The notes under the pieces are model-generated. The model did no database searches. It had not been told where the DNA came from and saw only the letters and a list, made by a program, of their open reading frames with translations. This document shows positions 27,559-35,777 of a stretch of DNA of 64,000 nt, in pieces; the stretch's first letter is position 1; each line of letters opens with the position of its first letter. This DNA comes from Lachnospiraceae bacterium (GTDB lineage: Bacteria; Bacillota; Clostridia; Lachnospirales; Lachnospiraceae), in assembly GCA_015057405.1 (NCBI GenBank), contig SVEK01000012.1:1-64000 (forward strand). The letters are read 5' to 3'. The position numbers and the translations under genes are program-made.

Positions 27559-27593
27559 AAAAGGGCTGTCGCAATTGCGATATGCTCTTTTTT
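27559..27593. terminator. Bidirectional terminator
   Basis: The 12-bp palindrome TCGCAATTGCGA sits inside the stem AAAAGGGC/GCTCTTTT, with Ts after it on the plus strand and on the minus strand (ACAAAAGG side). It serves the flavin reductase gene and the convergent MFS gene, whose stop codon it overlaps. Confidence 0.8.
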
Positions 27594-28782
27594 AACCTTC
27601 GGCTTTGTTATTGTCTTTACACAACATAAGAACTCCGACAAGAAGCAACACCGGAAAAACAATACCTGCAAGTATTCCCATTTTTAGATTATCACCTATA
27701 GCATCTGATACCAATCCTACAACTGTCGGGCCACCGCCGCAACCCACATCTCCCCCGAGAGCAAGCAAAGCAAACATTGCTGTACCGCCCCTCGGGATAG
27801 CAGCCGACGCCTTACTAAATGTACCCGGCCACATAATACCAACGGACAATCCGCACACGGCACATGCCACAAGACTAAGTCCCGGAATCGGAATAAGAGA
27901 TATTCCAAGGTAAGATATTATACACAAAATACAACTGCCTGACATAAACTTTTCTAACTTAATACTGTGTCCGTACTTTCCGTAAAAGACTCTGGAGGCT
28001 CCCATCATTATTGCAAATGTCATAGGACCTGCCAAATCACCTGCAGTCTTGGTAATTCCAAGGCCTTTCTCTGCAAATGCAGATGCCCACTGGCTTACTG
28101 CCTGCTCACTGGCACCGGCACATATCATCATAATAAGCAATATCCAAAATGTTTTTATAGAAAATAATTCCTTAAGACTATAACCTGTTTCCCCTTCTTC
28201 TATCAAAGAAGCAATCGGAACCTTAGCAAACAACATTGTATTGAATATCGGAACCAACGCCCAAATCAGCGCCAGTATTCTCCAATTCTCAATTCCTGCA
28301 ATTCCAAAAAACAGCGTTGATATCAATACAACTCCCACATGTCCCCAGCAATAAAACGAATGTAACATACTCATTGCTTTTTCTTTATTATCAGAAGGGC
28401 ATGCTTCAACTACCGGACTAACAAGAACTTCCAAAATCCCTCCGCCTATGGCGTATACCATAACAGAAATAAGAATTCCCACAAACGGAACCGGCAACAG
28501 CCCCGGAAGTATTGTAAGCATAATCAACCCTGCTGCGGATGTAATATGTGCAATAATCATGGATGCGCGGTATCCGATTTTGTCGATAAAACTAATTGAA
28601 ACAACATCAACCAAAAGCTGCACGCCAAAATTAAATGTTACAAGCAGTGTAATCTGAGATAAAGGTATATCGTAATCTTTCTGAAACGTCAAAAACAACA
28701 ATGGTGTAAAGTTGTTAATTATTGCCTGTACAATATATCCGATAAAACATGCTACTACCGTTTTGTTATACTCATTTTTCAT
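27592..28782 (-). CDS. Major facilitator superfamily transporter
   Basis: This 396-residue protein has about 12 hydrophobic helices with a central loop near residue 190, as in MFS permeases. The helix 2-3 motif region reads VVSISFIDKIGYRASMII, close to the MFS motif A position (FIDKIGYR). The ATG at 28782 is chosen because AAAGGATGG lies before it; an ATG four codons earlier overlaps that sequence. It is divergent from the MATE gene and convergent with the flavin reductase gene. The substrate is not evident; the profile resembles FucP/NNP-like or general metabolite carriers. Confidence 0.87.
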   Translation of the reverse strand: MKNEYNKTVVACFIGYIVQAIINNFTPLLFLTFQKDYDIPLSQITLLVTFNFGVQLLVDVVSISFIDKIGYRASMIIAHITSAAGLIMLTILPGLLPVPFVGILISVMVYAIGGGILEVLVSPVVEACPSDNKEKAMSMLHSFYCWGHVGVVLISTLFFGIAGIENWRILALIWALVPIFNTMLFAKVPIASLIEEGETGYSLKELFSIKTFWILLIMMICAGASEQAVSQWASAFAEKGLGITKTAGDLAGPMTFAIMMGASRVFYGKYGHSIKLEKFMSGSCILCIISYLGISLIPIPGLSLVACAVCGLSVGIMWPGTFSKASAAIPRGGTAMFALLALGGDVGCGGGPTVVGLVSDAIGDNLKMGILAGIVFPVLLLVGVLMLCKDNNKAEG

Positions 28783-28873
28783 TTTAATTTCCATCCTTTG
28801 CCATTACTACGGATTATTATACAGTATAGTTTCTTACTTGTCACTCTTGCTTTGAAAAACTTCCACGAACCAT

Positions 28874-28902
28874 TTTACTTTTTCCTTAATAACGTATATA
28901 CT
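28874..28902 (+). promoter_or_regulatory. Possible promoter of the MATE gene
   Basis: TTTACT (28874-28879), 17-bp spacer, TATACT (28897-28902), 37 bases before the ATG. Confidence 0.5.
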
Positions 28903-28938
28903 TTACATTTGAAAATTAAACCATGGGAGGTCGACATA

Positions 28939-30258
28939 ATGAACAAGGATTTGACAACCGGTAATCCCGAAAAAGTTTTGTGGCAATTTTGCATTCCACT
29001 TTTTGCAAGCGTTATTTTTCAGCAGATATACAATATTGCAGATAGTCTTATTGCAGGAAAGTTTATCGGTGAAGACGCGTTGGCAGCTGTGGGTAACAGT
29101 TATGAAATTACTCTTGTTTTCATAGCTTTTGCTTTTGGCTGCAATATCGGCTGCTCTGTTATTGTTTCTCAGTTTTTCGGAGCAAAACAATATGACAATA
29201 TGAAAACAGCCATTAGTACCTCATTGATCGGAAGCGGAATTCTTTGTTTGCTACTTATGATCGCCGGCATCATAGGAAGCAATTCTTTGTTAGAAGTTAT
29301 TAATACTCCCAACAATATATTTGCAGACTCAAAACTCTATTTGAATATATACATATGGGGACTTCCCTTTGTATTCTTTTATAATATTTCCACGGGCATT
29401 TTTTCAGCACTTGGGGATTCAAAAACTCCATTTGGTTTTCTCGCAGCATCCTCAACTGCCAATATTTTCATGGATATCCTGTTTGTTCAAAAGTTCAACA
29501 TGGGCATAGCCGGAGTTGCCTGGGCAACTTTTATTTGTCAGGGAATCAGTTGTATTCTGTCTTTGCTGTTTGTATTTATAAGACTTCAAAAAATAAAAAC
29601 AAGCAGAACGGTTGCTTTTTTTTCATTTCCCATCTTGAAAAAAATAGCATCAATTGCAATTCCAAGCATAATGCAACAAAGTTTCATTTCGGTGGGCAAT
29701 GTTGTAATACAGGGTATCATTAACGATTTCGGTTCAAATGTAATAGCCGGATATTCTGCAGCAATCAAACTTAACAATCTGGTTATCACATCCTTCACAA
29801 CACTGGGTAACGGAATATCCAACTTTACCGCGCAAAATATCGGAGCGAACAGACCGGAACGAATCAGACAAGGATTTGTTGCAGGAAGAAAAATGGTATG
29901 GATGCTTTGTATTCCAATGTTTTTACTTTATTTCTTCGGTGGCGGACTACTTATTTCATTCTTTATGAACGAACCATCACAAAGCACTTTTGAAACAGGA
30001 ATTCTCATACTTAGAATTATTTCGCCATTCTATTTTATCATCTCCCTGAAGCTGGTTGCAGACGGCATATTAAGAGGCTTGGGAATGATGAAATACTTTA
30101 TGTTTTCTACATTTACAGACTTATTAATCAGAGTTTCCCTTGCATTTGTTTTATCCCGTACGAGCCTGGGGTCCACAGGAATATGGTGCGCATGGCCGGT
30201 GGGCTGGACGACGGCATGTATTTGTTCCGTAATGTTTTATCAGCAAAAAAATAAATAA
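28939..30258 (+). CDS. MATE family efflux transporter
   Basis: This 439-residue membrane protein has about 12 helices arranged as two halves, with the MATE-typical start (PEKVLWQFCIPLFASVIFQQIYNIADSL) and the conserved VGNSYEI and GDSKTPFGFL segments. MATE proteins export cationic drugs or metabolites by Na+ or H+ antiport. The ATG at 28939 follows GGGAGG; the frame is open 47 codons further upstream but without a binding site and across the promoter. Immediately after its stop lies a repeat pair. The natural substrate is unknown. Confidence 0.93.
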   Translation: MNKDLTTGNPEKVLWQFCIPLFASVIFQQIYNIADSLIAGKFIGEDALAAVGNSYEITLVFIAFAFGCNIGCSVIVSQFFGAKQYDNMKTAISTSLIGSGILCLLLMIAGIIGSNSLLEVINTPNNIFADSKLYLNIYIWGLPFVFFYNISTGIFSALGDSKTPFGFLAASSTANIFMDILFVQKFNMGIAGVAWATFICQGISCILSLLFVFIRLQKIKTSRTVAFFSFPILKKIASIAIPSIMQQSFISVGNVVIQGIINDFGSNVIAGYSAAIKLNNLVITSFTTLGNGISNFTAQNIGANRPERIRQGFVAGRKMVWMLCIPMFLLYFFGGGLLISFFMNEPSQSTFETGILILRIISPFYFIISLKLVADGILRGLGMMKYFMFSTFTDLLIRVSLAFVLSRTSLGSTGIWCAWPVGWTTACICSVMFYQQKNK

Positions 30259-30260
30259 AA

Positions 30261-30360
30261 CAAAGAATGTCGCTTGCAACACTTTCCTCTTTGCCGCAGG
30301 GCGTTCCCGCAGAGCGCTTTTGCTTACTAGGACAATTTCGAAGAAATTTCATAGTAAGTA
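30261..30360 (+). repeat. Structured intergenic repeat, unit C (shortened)
   Basis: Related to units A and B but about 33 bases shorter: it runs from GTCGCTTGC straight to AACACTTTCCTC, so the right arm of the first palindrome, the GC-rich palindrome and the left arm of the third are missing. The GCGTTCC/AGAGCGC hairpin and the terminal stem (TTGCTTACTAGGA with an imperfect partner, TCATAGTAAGTAA) remain. It starts two bases after the MATE stop codon. Confidence 0.8.
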
Positions 30361-30500
30361 AAATAGAATCTCGCCTGCGAGATTCTCCGCCTGCGGCGGG
30401 TTGCTTTAGCAACATCTACATCTCCGCCGCAGTGCGATCCTTAGCGGAGCGTTTTTATTATATAGGAGAGTTCTTTTCGAGAACTTTCCTATATAATAAG
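30361..30500 (+). repeat. Structured intergenic repeat, unit D
   Basis: Full-length copy in tandem with unit C. Its first palindrome has changed on both arms to GAATCTCGC/GCGAGATTC. CCGCCTGCGGCGG and GTTGC-TTTA-GCAAC follow. The terminal stem is TTATATAGGA/TCCTATATAA around AGTTCT/AGAACT, unlike the stem bases of unit A but equally well paired. Confidence 0.85.
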
Positions 30501-30541
30501 AAAGTCTCTGCAGTTTATAACATCACAAACTGCAGAGACTT
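30498..30541 (-). terminator. Terminator of the DHFR operon
   Basis: Perfect 15-bp stem AAGTCTCTGCAGTTT/AAACTGCAGAGACTT (30502-30516 with 30527-30541), followed on the minus strand by TCTTATTAT, starting five bases after the stop codon of the DHFR gene. Confidence 0.85.
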
Positions 30542-30545
30542 AATT

Positions 30546-31013
30546 TTAAATTTTCTCATAAGTTAAGTACACATAAGGAATCTCTCCTTCGTTGTACTTT
30601 TCTATTATTCTTTTGTACTTTGATTCATCAAACTCCAGGAAAAAAGTATCTCCCTCAAATGAACCTTCAATCTCCGTTATATACAGCTTATCTGCAATGG
30701 GTAACGCCTCTTCATACAGTCTTGCTCCGCCGGATATGTACACATCTTTGTCCAAAGCAAGTTCAAGGGCTTTTGCAAGGGAGGTGACAGTCCTGAGATT
30801 TTCTCCTTCGTAACATGCCGTAGATGATACAACAATTGTTGTACGATTAGGAAGCGGACGACCTATTTCTTCGTAAGTTCGTCTTCCCATTACAACTACA
30901 TTTCCTGTAGTAAGTTCTCTAAATCTTCTCTGCTCACCCTGTATGTTCCAGGGAATACGTCCCTTGTATCCAATTACCCGGTTTTTGTCATAAGCTGCTA
31001 CAAGTGCAATCAT
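30546..31013 (-). CDS. folA: Dihydrofolate reductase
   Basis: This 155-residue cytoplasmic enzyme reduces dihydrofolate to tetrahydrofolate with NADPH. It shows IALVAAYDKNRVIGYKGRIPW, the NADPH-binding VVMGRRTYEEIGRPLPNRTTIVVS, the VYISGGARLYEEALP motif and the C-terminal LTYEKI strand. The acidic active-site residue appears in the GEQRRFRE helix. Its ATG overlaps the TGA of the preceding Ig-like surface-protein gene (ATGA), an unusual partner that suggests translational coupling. No thymidylate synthase gene is near. It could be called dfrA; trimethoprim sensitivity cannot be judged. Confidence 0.95.
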   Translation of the reverse strand: MIALVAAYDKNRVIGYKGRIPWNIQGEQRRFRELTTGNVVVMGRRTYEEIGRPLPNRTTIVVSSTACYEGENLRTVTSLAKALELALDKDVYISGGARLYEEALPIADKLYITEIEGSFEGDTFFLEFDESKYKRIIEKYNEGEIPYVYLTYEKI

Positions 31014-33223
31014 TTCTTTATCTTAATTGTACGATTAAACTTTTTAGTTCCGTTTTTAGTTTTAACCGTAATAACAAGTTTAACTACTCCGCGCTTCTTA
31101 GCAGTTATTTTTACTGCCTTCTTAGTAGCAGAAACCTTTACAAGTTTCTTACCTTTCTTGATGGTACATGTAACTTTCTTAACACCTTTTGCCTTAACAT
31201 TGAATTTTACAGACTTTTTAAGAGCAAGTTTTGTTGTTGCCTTTCCTGTTAAGGTTATTGTTGCTTTTGCAGGTTGTGTGGCAGTATCATCAACAGGTTC
31301 TGCACTTGGGGTAGCTGCAGGCGTATTGTTGTTCGATGTTCCCTGCTGAACAACAGGTGCAGTAGGTGCAGGTGTTGCTGTAGGTTCTGCCGGTTTAGGA
31401 GTAACCTTAATCTTAACTGTATCTTTTATATCATTAGAATACTGTGTCATAACAGTTACAGTTGTTTCTCCGGCTTTCTTACCTGTAATAATCAGTTTAG
31501 AACCTGTGTTAGCAGCTGTTGCTATTGAAGAATCCTCAGCCTTTACTACAACAGCCTTCTGAGTTGCATTTTCAGGTCCAACAAGGTAATAAACTTCAAT
31601 ACTCTTTCCTTCTTCTACTGAAAGAACTTCGTCATCAGACAATTCTTTGCCGTCTTTATCAACAAATGTAACTGACTTTGTTGCATTAATAACATTAATC
31701 TTTATCTGGGCAGTTCTTTCATTATTGTCTTTTCTTGTTGCAGTAATTGTAACCTGACCGTCCTTAAGCGCCTCAATAGGTAATGTTGATGTTGCCTGTG
31801 TATCGTCTTTTGCAAATACCGGTGTTCCAAGCTTAATAACATCTTCCTTATCTACAGACCATTCAATCATATCACTTGATGCTGCATTAAATGCTGCAAC
31901 CACATTACCTTTATCTCTTCCTTCTTCTCCACAGATAAGTGTTAATTCACCGTTCTCTGCGCCTTCTGCTGAAAGTTCAACACTCTTTCTTTCAACTATT
32001 TCATAAGGAATTGCAACAGTTTTGTCAAGGTATGAATTATAAGCATAGATTGTAGCTGTTCCTATTCCGTTTGCCGTAATCTCACCATAATAGTTATCAA
32101 CCGAAACTACTGAAGTATCGTCTGACTCATAGAATACACGGTCTGTAACTCCCTCAACTCCAAGGTCAACTGTGATAGGTTTGATATCCTGCATTTCAAC
32201 CTCAACAGGTGCAGCTTCTATCTTAGTTGCATGAACCGGCTCTGCCACAGGCGCAATCTCAATACCGTTAAGTCTTGCGGTTACAAGTTTATCAGCTATA
32301 GCAGCCTTGTCAATTGCACTGTCAGTTCCTTCGTATGTATCAATAACAGCGATACCAACATCAACACCTTCTGCCGGATTAAATACATCAGACGCCTTTA
32401 CAAGATGTGATTTTGCATATGCTTCATCTTCAATTTTATCATCATACACCGTTACGGAAAGTGTTCCGTAACCCTGTCCGTTATCCTTAACATCAACAAT
32501 ATATGAAGTAACCTTTTCAACCTTATCAGAATTATCTCTGTTCGGAATATAAAACTGACGGCTTCCCGGTGATGTCTGGTTATACATTACAGGAATAGAA
32601 CTATCCTCTCCTATTGCATATGATTCATCATTAAATACAATACAGCTTGTATTGTCATGCTCTTTTACCTTATTACCTGTATATACATTTACATGATACT
32701 GACCTACAGGCAAATCCACGCTAAATTTATATGTTTCCCCATCCGGTGCATATACCCAGTCTCTAAAATACTCTCCACATTTTCCTGCAACTTTACCAGC
32801 CGGAACAACTTTGTCAAATCCCATCTTCTGTGACACACCTGCTGTAGTTCCATAGATAGCCTGAACAGTATTGGCAGGATTATCATAAAGCATATTACCG
32901 AAGAACTCTTTTGCATCAGCCTGTTCAAAATCCTCACCAAATTCCTTTTTAAGCTGATACTGGGACGGTATTGCAAGATCACTTACCTCAACCTTCTCAG
33001 TTTCCCCTGTCTCCGGATTGATTACAGGATTACCTTCTTCATCAAGCTTATCGGTCAAATCCTTCTGGGTAACACCAAAGTCAATTGTAATCGACTTTTG
33101 CCAGTCAGAAGTATCCACCTTATCCGATGCCTTTACTTCTCCGCAAGGCATGCCAAATGAAGTTACCGCAACAGCACCACACAAAAATAATGCCGCTGCT
33201 CTGTTTAATAGTTTCTTATACAT
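31010..33223 (-). CDS. Secreted protein with Ig-like (BIG2) domains
   Basis: This 737-residue protein has a signal peptide (about 1-32, ending VKA). Residues ~40-290 resemble the sugar-binding beta-sandwich found before esterases and lyases acting on pectin (FGVTQ, RDWVYAPDGETYKFSVDLPVGQYHVNVYTG). BIG2-like Ig domains follow (DDTSVVSVDNYYGEITANGIGTATIYAY; DSSIATAANTGSKLIITGKKAGETTVTV). A Pro-Thr linker near 615-650 precedes a very lysine-rich beta domain (TTKLALKKSVKFNVKAKGVKK) at the end. There is no catalytic domain or LPXTG motif. GGGGGA precedes the start. Carbohydrate binding at the cell surface is plausible but unproven. It is translationally coupled to DHFR. Confidence 0.85.
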   Translation of the reverse strand: MYKKLLNRAAALFLCGAVAVTSFGMPCGEVKASDKVDTSDWQKSITIDFGVTQKDLTDKLDEEGNPVINPETGETEKVEVSDLAIPSQYQLKKEFGEDFEQADAKEFFGNMLYDNPANTVQAIYGTTAGVSQKMGFDKVVPAGKVAGKCGEYFRDWVYAPDGETYKFSVDLPVGQYHVNVYTGNKVKEHDNTSCIVFNDESYAIGEDSSIPVMYNQTSPGSRQFYIPNRDNSDKVEKVTSYIVDVKDNGQGYGTLSVTVYDDKIEDEAYAKSHLVKASDVFNPAEGVDVGIAVIDTYEGTDSAIDKAAIADKLVTARLNGIEIAPVAEPVHATKIEAAPVEVEMQDIKPITVDLGVEGVTDRVFYESDDTSVVSVDNYYGEITANGIGTATIYAYNSYLDKTVAIPYEIVERKSVELSAEGAENGELTLICGEEGRDKGNVVAAFNAASSDMIEWSVDKEDVIKLGTPVFAKDDTQATSTLPIEALKDGQVTITATRKDNNERTAQIKINVINATKSVTFVDKDGKELSDDEVLSVEEGKSIEVYYLVGPENATQKAVVVKAEDSSIATAANTGSKLIITGKKAGETTVTVMTQYSNDIKDTVKIKVTPKPAEPTATPAPTAPVVQQGTSNNNTPAATPSAEPVDDTATQPAKATITLTGKATTKLALKKSVKFNVKAKGVKKVTCTIKKGKKLVKVSATKKAVKITAKKRGVVKLVITVKTKNGTKKFNRTIKIKK

Positions 33224-33249
33224 TTCATTTCCCCCTTAAAAAAAATTCA

Positions 33250-33352
33250 TAGCACATACGAAAAACATTTACCACGTCGACTGTCGTCTCCGTGAATGCA
33301 TTCGCCTTATAGAGCTCTCTGTGCACGCCCGGAGCTCTGCAAGGCTCATTTT
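33250..33352 (-). promoter_or_regulatory. Structured leader upstream of the Ig-like gene
   Basis: On the minus strand the nested stem GCCTT-GC-AGAGCTC ... GAGCTCT-AT-AAGGC (about 33304-33346) is followed by the palindrome GAATGCATTC and a CACG ... CGTG pairing. There is no T-run, so it is not an ordinary terminator of nadE. It may be a 5' leader RNA of the downstream secreted-protein gene. No known riboswitch class is recognised. Confidence 0.4.
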
Positions 33353-33390
33353 ACCACATAATACATCATAATAACAGTAGTTTTTATCAT

Positions 33391-34131
33391 TTATGGTTCA
33401 TATGGAAAACATGGCATAAGCTCCAACTTAAACTTATTTAATTCATGTTTTCTGTCAATTAATTTTTTGATTTCTTCATCCTCACAGATTCCGGTTCTAA
33501 TATATTTATCAAGCACTGCATAGGTGAAACCAAGATTATCTTCATCCGTCTTATCACACAATCCGTCTATAGGCGTTTTTTCCACGAGATTTTCCGGTAA
33601 TCCGAGCTCATGGCCTATTGCTTTTACTTCTTCAACAGTAAGCTTTGATAACGGACTAAAATCACCGGCAGCATCTCCGTATCTTGTTGAATAACCTACC
33701 CAGTCCTCTGATAAATTACATGTATTAACAACCCGTCCGTTCTTTGACTGGGAAACTGCATATAATGTTGCCATTCTCACTCGTGGAGGAAGATTAACCT
33801 TACTGGTTTCCGAAAAATCACCCAGTGCTTCCTCAACACATTTTTCAACAGCATCACAAGCATCCCCTACATTTATTGTATAATTATCTATACCGAGAAA
33901 TTCCACAAGCTGTTTTGAACATTCTATATCATGCTGAACTCCTCTTGGCATAAGAACACCAATAACACGTTCTTTTCCAAGGGCTTCCACACAAAGTGCT
34001 GCTGCCACACTGGAATCCTTGCCACCGGATATTCCTATTACGGCATTGCACCCTTTTCCGTTGGCTTCAAAAAACTCCCTAATCCAATTAACAATGTCAT
34101 TCTTTACTTTTCCTGCATCAAATCCACTCAT
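33391..34131 (-). CDS. nadE: NH3-dependent NAD+ synthetase
   Basis: NadE (246 residues) converts nicotinate adenine dinucleotide to NAD+ with ATP and ammonia, the last step of NAD synthesis. The PP-loop SGGKDSS is at residues 35-41, and the NaAD/ATP-binding parts NTCNLSEDWVGYSTRYGDAAGDFSP and EKTPIDGLCDKTDED are intact. It lacks the glutaminase domain of the long form, so it needs free ammonia. AAAGGCGG precedes the start. The nadABC genes are 6 kb upstream in a separate unit; here it follows a ttcA-like gene. Confidence 0.95.
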   Translation of the reverse strand: MSGFDAGKVKNDIVNWIREFFEANGKGCNAVIGISGGKDSSVAAALCVEALGKERVIGVLMPRGVQHDIECSKQLVEFLGIDNYTINVGDACDAVEKCVEEALGDFSETSKVNLPPRVRMATLYAVSQSKNGRVVNTCNLSEDWVGYSTRYGDAAGDFSPLSKLTVEEVKAIGHELGLPENLVEKTPIDGLCDKTDEDNLGFTYAVLDKYIRTGICEDEEIKKLIDRKHELNKFKLELMPCFPYEP

Positions 34132-34217
34132 ATATAGTTCCGCCTTTCTGTAAACACTCTTTTATTGCATTATATTGAAATCATTAGGTAAATACGCCGC
34201 CAAATCTGATTGAACGA

Positions 34218-34928
34218 CTATTGATTATCCACACTCCACTCCTTCAAAGTTCCGTCGCATATGGCTGTCATTAGTCTTTTCCTAACTCCCGGAGTATGGG
34301 AATTAATATCCTCTATCAGTTTACGTACATAATCTCTTTCTGATATTTTTTCAAAAGGACAGGGATTGTTTATGACAGAAAGATTGTACTTTTTTACAAA
34401 TCCCTTGGCTTGTGCATTGGTCACAAGAACGTACGGTCTGATAAGCTCCATTCCAATGTTTTCATAATAAGTCACCGGATAAAATGTTGAAAAACGACCT
34501 TCGTATATCAAAGACAGCATCATAGTCTCAATTACATCATCCATGTTGTGGGCATACGCAATTTTGTTACAACCAAGTTCCCGTGCCTTATCATGGAGAG
34601 CACCTTTTCTAAGTCTTGCACACAATGAGCAACCTTCTTTTGCTATCATTTCATTAATGTTCGTATTAACAACATAATACTCTACGTCCAGTTCTCGGCA
34701 TATTTGTTCTACACGTGTAGTATTAAATCCCTCATACCCTAAATCTACCGTAATAGCAACAATCCGATACTTCTTAGGATAAAACTTGCTAAGTCCCGCC
34801 ATAGCATATAATAATCCGAGAGAATCCTTTCCCCCGGATATTCCTATGGCAATCTTGTCACCCTCATTCACCATATTATATCTGTCTAATGCCTGTCTGA
34901 CTTTGCTATATAACTGCTGTAAATCCAT
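34218..34928 (-). CDS. ttcA: TtcA-like tRNA 2-thiolation protein
   Basis: This 236-residue cytoplasmic PP-loop ATPase has SGGKDS at residues 31-36, the cysteine pair C100-x-x-C103 (GCSLCARLRKGAL) and a further cysteine at 190 (NNPCPF), as in the TtcA/TtuA group that binds an iron-sulfur cluster and thiolates tRNA (cytidine 32 for TtcA). YAHNMDDVIETMMLSLIYEGR is the family's ATP-site segment. GGGAG precedes the start. It precedes nadE on the same strand. Which tRNA position it modifies in Clostridia is not certain, so the symbol is by family. Confidence 0.82.
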   Translation of the reverse strand: MDLQQLYSKVRQALDRYNMVNEGDKIAIGISGGKDSLGLLYAMAGLSKFYPKKYRIVAITVDLGYEGFNTTRVEQICRELDVEYYVVNTNINEMIAKEGCSLCARLRKGALHDKARELGCNKIAYAHNMDDVIETMMLSLIYEGRFSTFYPVTYYENIGMELIRPYVLVTNAQAKGFVKKYNLSVINNPCPFEKISERDYVRKLIEDINSHTPGVRKRLMTAICDGTLKEWSVDNQ

Positions 34929-34978
34929 CTAAGACTCCCTGTTATTCATTCATCCTGTTGCTATTTTTTCAGTATCAC

Positions 34979-35740
34979 TTAACACTCCGACACATCATCG
35001 AATGACCACACCCGAATATTATACTCCACAATTCCCGTTCCGCAGTAACTGCATATCTTATCTCCCAGGTTACTGATTGGAGCCCCGCAATTCGGACAGT
35101 TAAGGCTATTACCGTCAACAGCGTTATTCTCTACAATATCTCTATTCTGAATATAAACCATACTTATACTATATCTGCTCTGTTCTCTAAAGTCTCTGTC
35201 ACCCGTAATAACATTATCATTATCATCAGTCACATAATGAAGGGCACTTGCCGCTGTTTGAAATGTTACTATACAACGCCCTTTCTCTTTTATATATCTG
35301 CTAATCTCTGTTCTGTGTATCTTAAAATCGTTAAAATGCTCTGTTCTGTTATTGAGCTTTAATAATTCTATTTTGTCCTCAAGCTGCTTTCTTAATTCAC
35401 TTGTTATTGCTGCATCTGTTAATGTTCCGGTACTCTTAGACTGTATACCGAGAAGATAACCGGTAAGAACTCCTTCAGCACGTTCTTTCATCTCATCATA
35501 ATTAAATTGCGGAAAATCTTTTACAATTCTTGGTAATTCAAGTCTTGTCATGGCAGATAATGACTTAGGAGTATCCGCAATCTGTTGTTTTGCTTTTTTC
35601 ATTCCCTCGGATATATCTGATGTTCCGTATAATTCTTTTGAAAACTTTTGGGCTGTTTTACGAATCGCAAAAAACAGGTACAAACCACCACCCACAACAA
35701 CCGCCAATAATAATAAAATAAAAATACCTATAAACTTCAT
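34979..35740 (-). CDS. Membrane protein with Tim44-like domain and zinc ribbon
   Basis: This 253-residue protein has one N-terminal membrane helix (residues 3-27) and a following basic/charged segment. From about residue 75 to 200 it resembles the Tim44-like fold (FNYDEMKERAEGVLTGYLLGIQ ... TEISRYIKEKGRCIVTFQTAASALHYV). The C terminus is a zinc ribbon, CPNCGAPI-x-CSYCG. The soluble part should face the cytoplasm, given the cysteine pairs and no signal peptidase site. AAAAGGAG precedes the start. It lies between ttcA and the cobalt transporter genes, with no evident link. The Tim44 assignment is from pattern only. Confidence 0.6.
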   Translation of the reverse strand: MKFIGIFILLLLAVVVGGGLYLFFAIRKTAQKFSKELYGTSDISEGMKKAKQQIADTPKSLSAMTRLELPRIVKDFPQFNYDEMKERAEGVLTGYLLGIQSKSTGTLTDAAITSELRKQLEDKIELLKLNNRTEHFNDFKIHRTEISRYIKEKGRCIVTFQTAASALHYVTDDNDNVITGDRDFREQSRYSISMVYIQNRDIVENNAVDGNSLNCPNCGAPISNLGDKICSYCGTGIVEYNIRVWSFDDVSEC

Positions 35741-35777
35741 TATTTTTCTCCTTTTACGTACTCCCGGAAAACATATT

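Noticed and set aside
28798-28938. N-terminal 47-codon extension of the MATE protein
   Set aside because: It lacks a ribosome-binding site, contains the probable promoter and adds a segment not found in MATE proteins.
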